64,000 nt of DNA from Cytobacillus massiliigabonensis (lineage in GTDB: Bacteria; Bacillota; Bacilli; Bacillales; Cytobacillaceae), in contig NZ_LT904904.1 of NCBI RefSeq assembly GCF_900199725.1, forward strand, positions 1,703,932-1,767,931, read 5' to 3'. The notes under the pieces are model-generated. The model was not told where the DNA came from. It did not search any database and saw only the letters and a program-made list of their open reading frames with translations. The position numbers and the translations under genes are program-made. Shown here piece by piece: positions 7,944 to 16,606 of the stretch. Position 1 is the stretch's first letter, and each line of letters starts with the position of its first letter.

Positions 7944-8012
7944 ATGAACTGTCCCCCTTTAAATATGTTTCACCTAATAAGATGGATAAACGAGGGAGAG
8001 ATTATTCATTCT

Positions 8013-8918
8013 CTAAACGTTTTGTTGCAAAAGGCGATAATACGCACTTTCAATCGATCGAGACAAATAAGGTCCGACGATTGCAATCGCCTCAACTAAT
8101 TTTTCTAAATTAACATTTGTTTGAATGCCCATTCGCTCTAGCATGTAGACAACATCCTCTGTTGCAGCATTTCCTGCAGCTCCGGGAGCAAATGGACACC
8201 CGCCAAGACCGCCGGCTGAAGTATCAAACCGGTCAATTCCAGCTTGCAAAGCGGCAAGAATATTTGAAAGGGCAAGTTTTCTCGTATCATGGAAATGAGC
8301 AGTCAGCAAGGTATCAGTAAACTCCCTCTTTAAGCTGCTGAACAAAGCATAGGATTCATGTGGAGCAGCCATTCCAATGGTATCAGCTACACTCAGCTCA
8401 TCAACACCTGCGTCAACGAATTGGCGGCATAGACTTAAAGTATCTTCCAGTTTGATTTTTCCTTCGTATGGGCAGTAAAAGGCAGTGGAAATACAAGCAC
8501 GGACAAAATATCCTTTCTCCTTTAATTCACCAATAATCGGTATGAGCTCGGCCATGCTTTCCTGTGTAGATTTGTTAATGTTTTTTTGGTTAAAAGTATT
8601 ACTGACTCCAACGAAAACAGCAACTGCCTTGCAATCAGTCATATAGACCCTTTCCATTCCTTTTCTATTGGGAGCCAAAACGATATTGCGTGTTTCATTA
8701 TCAAGGCAGTCAGCAACAATTTCAGCTGCATCTCCCATTTGTGGAACCCATTTTGGCGAAACGAAAGAAGTAAGCTCCATTTCTGTTAAGCCAGCACTTT
8801 TCAATCCCCTGATAAAATCCTTTTTGACCTCTGTAGGCACAAAGTTTTTCTCGTTTTGCAGCCCATCACGCGGACCGACTTCAATAATTGTTGCTTTAGC
8901 AGGCAATTGCAGCGTCAT
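8013..8918 (-). CDS. mvaB: hydroxymethylglutaryl-CoA lyase
   Basis: A 301-residue cytosolic HMG-CoA lyase (B. subtilis YngG type) that splits HMG-CoA into acetoacetate and acetyl-CoA, the last step of leucine degradation. The TIM-barrel family motifs are present: PRDGLQNE near the N-terminus, which carries catalytic Arg and metal ligands; the HFHDTR metal-binding strand; and GGLGGCPFAPGA near residue 230, which carries the signature active-site Cys. It diverges from the thiolase/CoA-transferase operon, whose products use acetoacetate, so together they form one route. The start is backed by GGAGAGG upstream. Confidence 0.92.
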   Translation of the reverse strand: MTLQLPAKATIIEVGPRDGLQNEKNFVPTEVKKDFIRGLKSAGLTEMELTSFVSPKWVPQMGDAAEIVADCLDNETRNIVLAPNRKGMERVYMTDCKAVAVFVGVSNTFNQKNINKSTQESMAELIPIIGELKEKGYFVRACISTAFYCPYEGKIKLEDTLSLCRQFVDAGVDELSVADTIGMAAPHESYALFSSLKREFTDTLLTAHFHDTRKLALSNILAALQAGIDRFDTSAGGLGGCPFAPGAAGNAATEDVVYMLERMGIQTNVNLEKLVEAIAIVGPYLSRSIESAYYRLLQQNV

Positions 8919-8963
8919 TTTTTCCTCTCCAGTCTCATAGTTTATAAAGGCAGAATGAAAAGA

Positions 8964-8977
8964 TGTAAACGTTTTCT
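8964..8977. promoter_or_regulatory. candidate cre (CcpA) site between mvaB and thiolase genes
   Basis: TGTAAACGTTTTCT matches the Bacillus cre consensus TGWNANCGNTNWCA at 13 of 14 positions. It lies 46 bp before the mvaB start and 150 bp before the thiolase gene, which suits carbon catabolite control of a ketone-body degradation module. Confidence 0.55.
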
Positions 8978-9127
8978 TTCAACTGAGCGGGCGCTCTCCT
9001 ATTCTCTTATTTTATTCAATTTGTTTTTTAAAAAGCAAGAATAATAGAAATTTTGACATAATAAAAGGGTTTTTGCGTTTTTTCTCGAAATAGTATGATT
9101 GAAACTGATTGTGAAAGGATGAGAAGT

Positions 9128-10315
9128 ATGACACAAACAGAAGTAGTGATCGTAAGTGCTGTAAGAACAGCGATTGGCAGTTTTAATGGGAGTTTGAAGG
9201 ATATTTCCGCTCCTGAACTAGGGGCAGCAGCAATTAAAGGCGCACTGGAAAAAGCGGGTTTAAAACCTGAACAAATAGACGAAGTAATTCTAGGAAATGT
9301 TTTGCAGGCTGGGCTTGGCCAGAACCCAGCAAGACAAGCCGCACTTAAAGCAGGTCTTCCTGTAAGCGTTTCCGCGATGACAATCAATAAAGTATGCGGT
9401 TCTGGATTAAAGGCAGTTCATTTGGCGACACAGGCAATTATTGCAGGAGATGCTGAGATCGTTGTAGCTGGCGGAATAGAAAATATGAGCCAAGCACCAT
9501 ACATATTAAAAAATGCCCGCAATGGATTTAAAATGGGTGATCAAAAGCTGATCGATACGATGACTTCAGATGGCTTAACATGTGTATTCAATGATTATCA
9601 TATGGGTGTAACAGCGGAAAACCTTTGTGATAAATATGAGTTAACAAGAGAAGAGCAAGATGAATTTGCTGCTGCAAGTCAAGAAAAGGCAGTGAATGCG
9701 ATCGAAGCAGGCAGATTTAGGGATGAGATTGTTCCTGTTGAAATCCCGCAAAGAAAAGGTGACCCACTCATATTTGATACAGATGAATATCCGAAAAAAG
9801 GGACAACAGCTGAAAAGCTGGCGAAGCTGAGACCGGCGTTTAAAAAAGACGGCAGTGTCACAGCAGGTAATGCTTCAGGTATTAATGACGGTGCAGCTAT
9901 CCTTGTTGTAATGAGCAGGAAAAAGGCTGATGAGCTTGGAATCAAGCCGCTTGTTACGATTAAAGGAAATGCAAGTGCTGGAGTAGATCCAAGCATCATG
10001 GGCATTGGTCCGGTTCAAGCTGTAAAAAAAGCGCTTGAAAAAGCAGCTGTATCCATGGAAGAGCTGGAGCTGATTGAAGCAAATGAGGCTTTTGCTGCTC
10101 AGTCACTTGCAGTCGATCGTGAGCTTCAATTTAATAAGGATATTTTGAACGTCAATGGAGGAGCCATTGCATTAGGTCATCCAATTGGTGCGAGTGGGGC
10201 AAGAATTCTTGTCACATTGATCCATGAAATGCAGAAGCGCCAGGCAAAAAAGGGCCTTGCAACCCTATGCATTGGCGGCGGTCAAGGCGTAGCTACCATT
10301 GTGGAACTTGCCTAA
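9128..10315 (+). CDS. acetyl-CoA C-acetyltransferase (thiolase)
   Basis: A 395-residue thiolase of the degradative acetoacetyl-CoA type. The acyl-accepting Cys lies in [10 protein letters not shown] (about residue 90), the His in [15 protein letters not shown], and the second Cys in TLCIGGGQG, so all three catalytic elements are intact. It would cleave acetoacetyl-CoA made by the CoA-transferase encoded next to it. The start at 9128 follows AAAGGA; the in-frame ATG eleven codons earlier has no ribosome site. The two subunits of the CoA-transferase follow, probably in the same transcript. Confidence 0.92.
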   Translation: MTQTEVVIVSAVRTAIGSFNGSLKDISAPELGAAAIKGALEKAGLKPEQIDEVILGNVLQAGLGQNPARQAALKAGLPVSVSAMTINKVCGSGLKAVHLATQAIIAGDAEIVVAGGIENMSQAPYILKNARNGFKMGDQKLIDTMTSDGLTCVFNDYHMGVTAENLCDKYELTREEQDEFAAASQEKAVNAIEAGRFRDEIVPVEIPQRKGDPLIFDTDEYPKKGTTAEKLAKLRPAFKKDGSVTAGNASGINDGAAILVVMSRKKADELGIKPLVTIKGNASAGVDPSIMGIGPVQAVKKALEKAAVSMEELELIEANEAFAAQSLAVDRELQFNKDILNVNGGAIALGHPIGASGARILVTLIHEMQKRQAKKGLATLCIGGGQGVATIVELA

Positions 10316-10380
10316 TCAAATAGGAAACAAGTTATTTTTGATATAAATAAAACGTTCTCGAAAAAGAGGGGGAGAATGAC

Positions 10381-11070
10381 ATGAAAACAATTTGTACTTC
10401 CTTTAATGAAGCAGTGAAGGATATTCATGATGGCGCTGTTTTAATGGTTGGCGGATTTGGCCTATGTGGAATCCCGGAAAACCTAATCCTTGCATTAGTT
10501 GAAAAAGGTGTAAAGGATTTGACAGTTATTTCGAATAACTGTGGAGTGGATGACTGGGGCCTTGGGCTGCTTCTGAAAAATAAGCAGATTAAGAAAATGG
10601 TAGGTTCCTATGTAGGGGAAAATAAAGAGTTTGAAAGACAGGTGCTTTCCGGGGAGATTGAGGTCGAGCTTCTCCCACAAGGGACACTTGCCGAGAAAAT
10701 CCGAGCGGGCGGAGCAGGAATTCCTGCTTTTTATACACCTGCTGGAGTCGGTACACCAGTAGCAGAAGGGAAAGAGACAAAGATTTTTAATGGGAAAGAA
10801 TACCTGCTGGAAGAATCCTTAATTGCGGACTTCAGTTTAGTGAGAGCGTGGAAGGGCGATAAAATGGGAAATCTCGTCTATCATAAGACAGCAAGGAACT
10901 TTAACCCGATGATTGCTGCGGCAGGGAAAGTAACCATTGCTGAAGTAGAAAAGCTATATGAAATTGGTGAGCTGGATCCGAATGGGATTCATACACCAAG
11001 CATTTATGTGCAGTCTTTAATCGAAGGAAACCAGGAAAAACGAATTGAACGACTGACAGTACAAAAGTAA
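10381..11070 (+). CDS. scoA: 3-oxoacid CoA-transferase, subunit A
   Basis: A 229-residue alpha subunit of succinyl-CoA:3-oxoacid (acetoacetate) CoA-transferase. The family signature [12 protein letters not shown] near residue 24 binds CoA, and [12 protein letters not shown] follows. It activates acetoacetate to acetoacetyl-CoA using succinyl-CoA. It starts behind GAGGGGGAG, 65 bp after the thiolase and 25 bp before the B subunit. Order thiolase-A-B in one strand argues for one operon. Confidence 0.92.
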   Translation: MKTICTSFNEAVKDIHDGAVLMVGGFGLCGIPENLILALVEKGVKDLTVISNNCGVDDWGLGLLLKNKQIKKMVGSYVGENKEFERQVLSGEIEVELLPQGTLAEKIRAGGAGIPAFYTPAGVGTPVAEGKETKIFNGKEYLLEESLIADFSLVRAWKGDKMGNLVYHKTARNFNPMIAAAGKVTIAEVEKLYEIGELDPNGIHTPSIYVQSLIEGNQEKRIERLTVQK

Positions 11071-11095
11071 AAACGATGAGGAAGGAGACGCTGCA

Positions 11096-11764
11096 ATGAC
11101 TAATGATAAAGCTGCTGTTCGGGAAAAAATTGCAAGACGTGCTGAAAAGGAAATTGAAAATGGCTTTTATGTGAATCTTGGGATTGGCATGCCAACACTT
11201 GTGGCTAATTATATTTCAGATAATAAAGAAGTGGTGCTGCAATCAGAGAATGGTCTGCTTGGCATTGGTCCATATCCTACAAATGAAGAAGTAGATCCCG
11301 ATCTTATAAATGCGGGAAAAGAGACGGTGACCGCAATTCCTGGCTCTGCTTATTTTGATAGTGCGGAATCCTTTGCAATGATCCGCGGCGGTCACGTAAA
11401 TATTGCGATCCTTGGCGGAATGGAAGTTTCCGAAAATGGGGATCTCGCAAACTGGATGATCCCTGGTAAAATGATTAAAGGCATGGGCGGCGCAATGGAT
11501 CTTGTCCATGGTGCGAAGAAAATCATTGTTATTATGGACCATACGAACAAAACGGGCGAGTCCAAAATTTTAAAGGAATGTACGCTGCCGCTAACAGGAA
11601 AAGGTGTCGTTAATCGTATCATTACGGAACGGGCTGTCATTGATGTAACGGAGTCCGGCTTAAAGCTTATAGAAGTAGCAAAGGGCTTTACAATCGATGA
11701 TATTATTCAATCGACAGAAGCCAAATTGCAGGTAGATGAGAACGTTCTTACAGAGGCATATTAA
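11096..11764 (+). CDS. scoB: 3-oxoacid CoA-transferase, subunit B
   Basis: A 222-residue beta subunit. The catalytic Glu is in [10 protein letters not shown] (Glu51), preceded by the VNLGIGMPT motif; both are intact. It pairs with the A subunit encoded 25 bp upstream. The gene has AAGGAG before its ATG and is followed by a hairpin terminator, so it ends the catabolic operon. Confidence 0.92.
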   Translation: MTNDKAAVREKIARRAEKEIENGFYVNLGIGMPTLVANYISDNKEVVLQSENGLLGIGPYPTNEEVDPDLINAGKETVTAIPGSAYFDSAESFAMIRGGHVNIAILGGMEVSENGDLANWMIPGKMIKGMGGAMDLVHGAKKIIVIMDHTNKTGESKILKECTLPLTGKGVVNRIITERAVIDVTESGLKLIEVAKGFTIDDIIQSTEAKLQVDENVLTEAY

Positions 11765-11771
11765 TTGATTT

Positions 11772-11810
11772 AGAAAAGTGCAGCTGTAAATGCTGTGCTT
11801 TTCTCTATTT
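11772..11810 (+). terminator. intrinsic terminator after scoB
   Basis: AGAAAAG-TG-CAGC and GCTG-TG-CTTTTCT form the stem (loop TGTAAAT), followed by CTATTTT. It overlaps the leader of the next gene. Confidence 0.65.
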
Positions 11811-11825
11811 TGGGAGGAGAGGCAT

Positions 11826-12197
11826 ATGAGTTTTTCTTTTAAAGGAATTGATCATATTCAATTAGCAGCACAGGAAGGCTGTGAAGAGCAAGCTAGAGAA
11901 TTTTTCGGAGTCATTCTCGGACTGGAAGAAATTCCGAAACCGGAAAATCTGTTAAAACGGGGAGGCTGCTGGTTTCAGTGCGGGAATCAGGAAATACATA
12001 TTGGTGTCCAAAAAGACTTCGTTCCTGCTAAAAAGGCCCATCCGGGATTGGTAGTAGAGAATCTGTCTGCCTTGCGTGAAAGCTTACAAAAGCAAGGAAT
12101 TGTCATAAAAGAGGAACCGCCAATCGCAGGAAGAAATCGATTTTTCGTTGATGATCCATTCGGAAATCGGATTGAGTTTCTCGAGTTTTTGCGATGA
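11826..12197 (+). CDS. VOC (glyoxalase/bleomycin-resistance fold) family protein, YqjT-like
   Basis: A 123-residue single-domain protein of the vicinal oxygen chelate superfamily. The N-terminal FKGIDHIQLAA has the first metal-ligand His, the middle holds GNQEIHIGVQ, and DPFGNRIEFLEF near the end has the closing Glu ligand. The start at 11826 follows GGGAGGAG; an upstream ATG lacks a site. It looks closest to YqjT of B. subtilis, from memory only. The substrate is unknown; it may be a lyase or dioxygenase. It lies beside the catabolic operon but behind its terminator. Confidence 0.8.
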   Translation: MSFSFKGIDHIQLAAQEGCEEQAREFFGVILGLEEIPKPENLLKRGGCWFQCGNQEIHIGVQKDFVPAKKAHPGLVVENLSALRESLQKQGIVIKEEPPIAGRNRFFVDDPFGNRIEFLEFLR

Positions 12198-12241
12198 AAA
12201 TGGTATAATAAGTTGTAAATTATTCATATGAGGGGATTTCA

Positions 12242-12487
12242 ATGAAAAAGAAGAAACAGCAGTCCCAGCCAAAAAAAGAGGATAGACCCGTAACACTTGG
12301 TGATATGCTCAACCAAGATTTAATGGCAAAACTAAAAGATACAAAGCAGCAATTAAAAGCGGCTGAGGATAAGAAAATAGAAGAAGAAGAGAAACGCAAA
12401 AAAGAGGAAAGAAGATTGCGTGAAAAAAATAAAAGCTTTGAAGAATTGCTTGGTGAAAGCAGTTTGAACTGGAAAGAGTTTAAATAA
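12242..12487 (+). CDS. yqkE: small charged protein YqkE
   Basis: An 81-residue, highly charged protein recognised as YqkE by the opening KKKKQQSQ, the VTLGDMLN stretch, and the ending REKNKSFEELLGESSLNWKEFK-like tail, together with its position before yqkF. The middle (residues 25-60) is a continuous Lys/Glu-rich helix. Function is unknown. It is followed by a strong bidirectional terminator. Confidence 0.82.
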   Translation: MKKKKQQSQPKKEDRPVTLGDMLNQDLMAKLKDTKQQLKAAEDKKIEEEEKRKKEERRLREKNKSFEELLGESSLNWKEFK

Positions 12488-12496
12488 TGAAGGAAA

Positions 12497-12537
12497 TGAA
12501 AGGACGCTTGGGAGCGGTTAGCCCAAGCGTCCTTTCA
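12497..12537. terminator. bidirectional terminator yqkE/yqkF
   Basis: GAAAGGACGCTTGGG pairs perfectly with CCCAAGCGTCCTTTC over a nine-base loop, between convergent genes. Confidence 0.85.
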
Positions 12538-12539
12538 TT

Positions 12540-13454
12540 TTATAGCCGATGCTGCTCGTATTGGCTCGCTTTAGTAATTGAGTGAATAAGTGAAAGTTCA
12601 GCTTTAGAAAGCGGATTGGCCTGAACGGCTTTTGCATTTTCTTTTATCTGCTCTACTTTACTTGCCCCTGCCACTACAGAAGAAACGGCAGGTTGGGCTA
12701 AATTAAACTGAAGAGCGATTTCTGTCATTGTTCGGGAATCGGCAAGCTTTTCTTTTAATTGCGGGAGGATATTGCTTAACTCTTCATAACTGTAATTTAT
12801 GAACCCTTTTTCTGATGCTTTATCAAGCATCTTATTGCTTAATAGCCCCTTTGCCAGCGGCCCTCTAGTTACAGCACTGATGTTATAATCCTGAAGAAGC
12901 GGGAGTGCCTCTTCCTCTGGACGGCGATCAAGCATACTATATTGCATCATCACAGACACAATGCTTGATTTTTTCGCATATTCGCGTATCACATTTGGCC
13001 GGATTGATGAAATGCCATAATAGCGGATAATGCCTTCTGCTTTCAACTCTTCGAACGCTTCAATGGTTTCATCAATCGGATCTTCCATCGTTCCGCCATG
13101 AAGCTGGTATAAATCAATATAATCTGTACCGAGTCTTGTTAAGCTATTTTTAACAGCTTCTTTTATATACTGTTTCGAAGGATCCCAGCTCCAGCCATCT
13201 TTATTTTCATTCCAGCGGTTTCCAACTTTCGTGGCGATAATTACTTTGTCCCTTACAGGCTTTAATACTTGCCCGATGATTCGCTCATTTTCGCCAAAAT
13301 CATAAAGATCAGCTGTATCAAAATAATTAATTCCTTCTTCTAAAGCAGCTTCAATGATTTCCTGTGCCTTTTTCGGTTCAGTTCCAAGGGACATGCAGCC
13401 TAGACCAAGTTCACTGACATATAAATCTGATTTTCCCACTTGTCTTTTTTTCAT
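12540..13454 (-). CDS. yqkF: aldo/keto reductase YqkF
   Basis: A 304-residue NADPH-dependent aldo/keto reductase. The tetrad is visible: Asp in FDTADLYDFGENE with Tyr nearby, Lys in VIIATKVGNRW, and His in YQLHGGTMEDP. The C-terminal part (VVAGASKVEQIKENA) binds the cofactor 2'-phosphate. It is cytosolic; the physiological substrate is unknown. A TTGCAAA-type array follows its start region. Confidence 0.9.
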   Translation of the reverse strand: MKKRQVGKSDLYVSELGLGCMSLGTEPKKAQEIIEAALEEGINYFDTADLYDFGENERIIGQVLKPVRDKVIIATKVGNRWNENKDGWSWDPSKQYIKEAVKNSLTRLGTDYIDLYQLHGGTMEDPIDETIEAFEELKAEGIIRYYGISSIRPNVIREYAKKSSIVSVMMQYSMLDRRPEEEALPLLQDYNISAVTRGPLAKGLLSNKMLDKASEKGFINYSYEELSNILPQLKEKLADSRTMTEIALQFNLAQPAVSSVVAGASKVEQIKENAKAVQANPLSKAELSLIHSITKASQYEQHRL

Positions 13455-13525
13455 CGGCCATCCTCATTTTTCTTTTCTTTCTATTGTATAAAACAAATGA
13501 AGCAAACTGCAATGATAGTGAATAC

Positions 13526-13706
13526 GCAAATAAAAGTGGGACTTCGCAAAAATAATCAATTTTTCGCAAGTATATTGGAGAAATTGCAAAAAAAAGAAAT
13601 GATTGCAAAAAAGATTATTTTTTTGCAAAAATTATTAGAGAAGTTGCAAATAAAAAGGAATAATTGCAAAAATAAGTCACTTTTTTGCAAAAATAAAGGA
13701 ATAAGG
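13526..13706 (+). repeat. 20-21 bp phased TTGCAAA array, nine units (array 1)
   Basis: The word (T/C)GCAA(A/G) recurs with its G at 13526, 13546, 13566, 13586, 13605, 13625, 13646, 13666 and 13687: steps of 20,20,20,19,20,21,20,21. The DNA between the words is A/T-rich and follows a loose three-unit superpattern (units ending TTTTTT, GAGAARTT, GRAATRATT). A second copy of the array on the other strand is at 26.1 kb. It lies between yqkF and mciZ. Confidence 0.88.
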
Positions 13707-13719
13707 GATCTTATTCTAC

Positions 13720-13860
13720 TTATTTTTTTTGACCATTCGAACAAGAATAAACCCAATCCTTTAACAAATAATAATCCTTGCTGTATTCTTTCAATTTAGC
13801 CCGTATTTCCCATGCTTTTCCGACGAGTGTGACGCCTTTCTCATGTACGTATATTTTCAT
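13720..13860 (-). CDS. mciZ: MciZ, mother-cell inhibitor of FtsZ
   Basis: A 46-residue protein recognised as MciZ by GVTLVGKAWEIRAKLKEY (residues 9-26), nearly identical to the core of the 40-residue B. subtilis protein, and by its place between yqkF and nudF. MciZ caps FtsZ filaments in the mother cell during sporulation and stops Z-ring formation. GGGGGAG precedes the ATG on the minus strand. It is about six residues longer than the B. subtilis form at the C-terminus. Sequences CATACATA and CATACTTT upstream resemble a sigma-E -10, but no convincing -35 is seen. Confidence 0.9.
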   Translation of the reverse strand: MKIYVHEKGVTLVGKAWEIRAKLKEYSKDYYLLKDWVYSCSNGQKK

Positions 13861-13937
13861 AGCCTGCTCCCCCAATTAAAGTATGATAATATGTATGAGA
13901 AAACATAATCGGAATAGAACAGGAGTGGCCGCAAATA

Positions 13938-14489
13938 ATGAGTCGCCTAGAAGAAAAGACGTTGCATACAGAGAAGATTTTTACCGGGAAGGTAATTAGC
14001 CTTCAAGTGGAAGATGTAGAATTGCCTAACGGAAACACCTCAAAGCGTGAAATCATAAAGCATCCAGGTGCGGTAGCAATTTTGGCATTAACAGACGATG
14101 ATAAAATTATCATGGTCGAGCAGTACCGTAAGGCATTAGAAAAGACAATTATCGAAATACCTGCTGGAAAGCTTGAGCATGGAGAAGATCCAGTAGCCTG
14201 TGCTAAAAGAGAATTGGAAGAGGAAACAGGTTATGGCTGCAAGGAAATGGAGTGGCTTATTTCCTTCTATACATCTCCAGGGTTTGCCGATGAAATTGTC
14301 CATCTATACATAGCAAAAGGGCTTTCGAAGAAGGAAAATGCTGCATCCCTTGATGAGGACGAATTTGTCAATTTGATGGAAATCACATTAGAAGAAGCAG
14401 AAACTTACCTGAAAGAACAGAAAATTTATGATGCAAAAACAGCTTATGCCGTTCAATTATTGCAATTACAAAAGGCGTTGAAGAAGTAA
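13938..14489 (+). CDS. nudF: ADP-ribose pyrophosphatase (Nudix hydrolase) NudF
   Basis: A 183-residue Nudix hydrolase that splits ADP-ribose into AMP and ribose 5-phosphate. The Nudix box is complete: G-x5-E-x7-REL-x-EE-x-G (GKLEHGE through REL to EEETGY), near residues 76-98. The protein is cytosolic and Mg2+-dependent by family. It diverges from mciZ and its stop abuts the EndoQ start, so the two share a transcript. Confidence 0.92.
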   Translation: MSRLEEKTLHTEKIFTGKVISLQVEDVELPNGNTSKREIIKHPGAVAILALTDDDKIIMVEQYRKALEKTIIEIPAGKLEHGEDPVACAKRELEEETGYGCKEMEWLISFYTSPGFADEIVHLYIAKGLSKKENAASLDEDEFVNLMEITLEEAETYLKEQKIYDAKTAYAVQLLQLQKALKK

Positions 14490-15653
14490 ATGAAGAATTA
14501 TTATTCTGATTTGCATATTCATATCGGAAGAACACGATCTGGAAAACCGGTAAAAATAACTGGAGCTAAATCCCTAACCTTTACGAATATTATAGAACAT
14601 GCCAGAAATGAAAAAGGGCTGAACATCATTGGGATTATTGATTGCCATTCGCCTGAGGTGATTTTGGAAATCGCAAATCTAATGGAAACAGGGGATGTGA
14701 CTGAGCATCAGGATGGCGGTTTACAGTATGGGGATTTAACGATTATTCCAGGTTCTGAGCTGGAAATATATGATGAGAATTGTCACGGTCCGATTCATGT
14801 TCTTGCTTACTTTCCTGCACTTTCCATCATGCGGGAATTTTCGATGTGGCTGTCTAATCATTTGAAAAATATCACACTCAGCTCCCAAAGAATTTATGTA
14901 TCAGGCAGGGAGCTTCAATTAAAAGTAAAAGAGCTAGGGGGATTATTTATTCCAGCCCATGTTTTTACCCCCTTTAAAAGCCTGTTCGGAAAAGGCGTTC
15001 AAAAGTCATTAACAGAAGTGTTTGATAAGGACCTGATAGATGGGATTGAGCTAGGCTTAAGTGCTGACACTGCGATGGCAGATCAAATAAAAGAATTGCA
15101 TGACTACTCGTTTGTAACGAATTCTGATGCACATTCTTTAAAGAAAATTGCTAGAGAATACCATGTTTTACATATGGAAGCTCCAACTTTTAATGAACTG
15201 GAAAAAGCATTGCATGAAATAGGCGGACGCAAAGTCAAAGCTAATTATGGGCTTGATCCTCTCCTTGGAAAGTATCATCAGACCGTGTGCTCTCAGTGCT
15301 TTGCCCCATTTGATCCAGAAAAGGGAGAATGCAGCAATTGCGGCAGTTCCAAGTTTATAAAAGGGGTCGCAGATCGGATTACTGAACTGAAAACAGCGAG
15401 CATGTCACCTGATAATCGACCGCCATATATTCATCAAGTGCCGCTTGAATTCATTCCAGGTCTCGGCCCGAAAATGCTTGAAAAACTTCTTGATCATTTT
15501 GGAACGGAAATGGCAATCTTACATGAAGTTCCTTTGGAAAAATTAGAACAGATCATTCCAGCAAAAACAGCAGAAATGATCATCAAAGCACGTGAAGGAA
15601 AATTAAGTTTATCTGCCGGCGGCGGAGGGAAATACGGGAAAATTGCAGATTAA
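14490..15653 (+). CDS. endonuclease Q-like PHP-domain DNA repair protein
   Basis: A 387-residue protein with EndoQ architecture: an N-terminal PHP phosphoesterase domain (SDLHIH, DCHSP, PGSELEIYD, PAHVFTP, NSDAHS as metal ligands), then a four-Cys zinc ribbon (CSQC and CSNC near residues 268-287), then a helix-hairpin-helix (IPGLGPKMLEKLL near residue 330). EndoQ-family enzymes nick 5' of deaminated bases and abasic sites; the family is described in Thermococcales and some Bacillus. It starts directly after the nudF stop (ATG at 14490). The Gly-rich end (SAGGGGKYGK) is probably flexible. Confidence 0.8.
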   Translation: MKNYYSDLHIHIGRTRSGKPVKITGAKSLTFTNIIEHARNEKGLNIIGIIDCHSPEVILEIANLMETGDVTEHQDGGLQYGDLTIIPGSELEIYDENCHGPIHVLAYFPALSIMREFSMWLSNHLKNITLSSQRIYVSGRELQLKVKELGGLFIPAHVFTPFKSLFGKGVQKSLTEVFDKDLIDGIELGLSADTAMADQIKELHDYSFVTNSDAHSLKKIAREYHVLHMEAPTFNELEKALHEIGGRKVKANYGLDPLLGKYHQTVCSQCFAPFDPEKGECSNCGSSKFIKGVADRITELKTASMSPDNRPPYIHQVPLEFIPGLGPKMLEKLLDHFGTEMAILHEVPLEKLEQIIPAKTAEMIIKAREGKLSLSAGGGGKYGKIAD

Positions 15654-15694
15654 AAAAAGGGTCTAGTTCCTAATAAGAACTAGATCTTTTTTTG
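15654..15694 (+). terminator. intrinsic terminator after the EndoQ gene
   Basis: AAAAGGGTCTAGTTC and GAACTAGATCTTTTTTT form the stem, with loop CTAATAA. Confidence 0.8.
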
Positions 15695-15696
15695 TG

Positions 15697-15724
15697 TCAT
15701 ACAAAGCAAGGACGAGCATACAAT
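15697..15724 (+). promoter_or_regulatory. sigma-E type promoter of spoIIM
   Basis: TCATACA, 13 bases, then CATACAAT. The -10 is a perfect sigma-E consensus and the -35 fits KMATATT at five of seven. spoIIM of B. subtilis is sigma-E dependent, so site and gene agree. Confidence 0.7.
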
Positions 15725-15755
15725 TTAATAACAGAAATTTAGCAGGAGGATCGCA

Positions 15756-16394
15756 ATGAGAAAAAAAATGTACCAGAACGTCGTCGCAAATCATTTTCGT
15801 GAGCATTCCTCAATTTATTTATTTGTGGTTGTCTTATTTTTAATGGGTGTCATTTTTGGAGCAATTATTGTGAATAGTTTGAGCTTTACACAAAAAGAGG
15901 ATTTATTTTACTACCTCTCTCAATTTTTTGGACAAGTATCGGACGGGAATGTAGCTGATGCAAATGATTTATTCAAGCAAAGCTTTTTCCATAACACGAA
16001 ATTTATCGGGTTAATGTGGATATTAGGAATATCTATTATTGGTCTTCCTGTCATCCTAATTCTCTTGTTTATGAAGGGGATGGTCGTTGGATTTACTGTC
16101 GGTTTCTTAGTAAACCAAATGGGCTGGGATGGATTTTTGCTATCATTCGTTACGGTTTTGCCACAAAATTTAATTATCATTCCTGTATTTATAATCGCTT
16201 CAACAATCTCAGTTGCGTTTTCATTAAAAATGATAAGCAGACAATTTATGAAAAAGGTAGGCCAGCCAATCATGCCGATGTTAGGAAAGTATATGTTTGC
16301 TTTTGTTGTAGCAATTTTATTTTTATGTGCAGCGGCAGGAATTGAGGCGCTGCTCTCACCATTATTAATGAAATCGCTAATCAATTCATTCTAG
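15756..16394 (+). CDS. spoIIM: stage II sporulation protein M
   Basis: A 212-residue integral membrane protein with about five hydrophobic helices (first near residues 20-42, last near 180-205). SpoIIM works with SpoIID and SpoIIP in the septal machine that remodels peptidoglycan during engulfment. Length and order before fur match B. subtilis. A sigma-E promoter lies just upstream and AGGAGG precedes the ATG. A hairpin terminator follows. Confidence 0.93.
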   Translation: MRKKMYQNVVANHFREHSSIYLFVVVLFLMGVIFGAIIVNSLSFTQKEDLFYYLSQFFGQVSDGNVADANDLFKQSFFHNTKFIGLMWILGISIIGLPVILILLFMKGMVVGFTVGFLVNQMGWDGFLLSFVTVLPQNLIIIPVFIIASTISVAFSLKMISRQFMKKVGQPIMPMLGKYMFAFVVAILFLCAAAGIEALLSPLLMKSLINSF

Positions 16395-16425
16395 ACTTGT
16401 GAAAATAGTTCTATCTTATATATAA

Positions 16426-16459
16426 TGGGCGAATAAACGAAAAGTTTATTCGCCTTTTG
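16426..16459 (+). terminator. intrinsic terminator after spoIIM
   Basis: GGCGAATAAAC-GAAAA-GTTTATTCGCC, then TTTT. Confidence 0.85.
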
Positions 16460-16490
16460 CCATTAAATAACGAATAAGTATTCTTCTCTT

Positions 16491-16575
16491 TTGATAATAA
16501 TTATTATATAATATTGAATATCAACCCTTAATTGTAATAATTTTATTTTGAATCTATCCCATAATCTGTTATAAT
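16491..16575 (+). promoter_or_regulatory. fur promoter region with AT-rich dyads
   Basis: TATAAT at 16570-16575 is a sigma-A -10, with a weak TTTTGA or TTGAAT 15-17 bases upstream. TGATAAT and ATTATTA at 16492-16507 form a dyad close to a Fur/PerR 7-1-7 box but with two central bases rather than one. PerR or Fur control is therefore only suggested. Confidence 0.35.
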
Positions 16576-16606
16576 GAGAATGTTAGTGGCGAGGGAGGAA
16601 CTTCGG

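Noticed and set aside
13440-13799. Plus-strand 119-codon ORF rich in Lys/Leu
   Set aside because: It lies over array 1 and antisense to mciZ, lacks a ribosome site, and the phase of the repeat changes frame along it.
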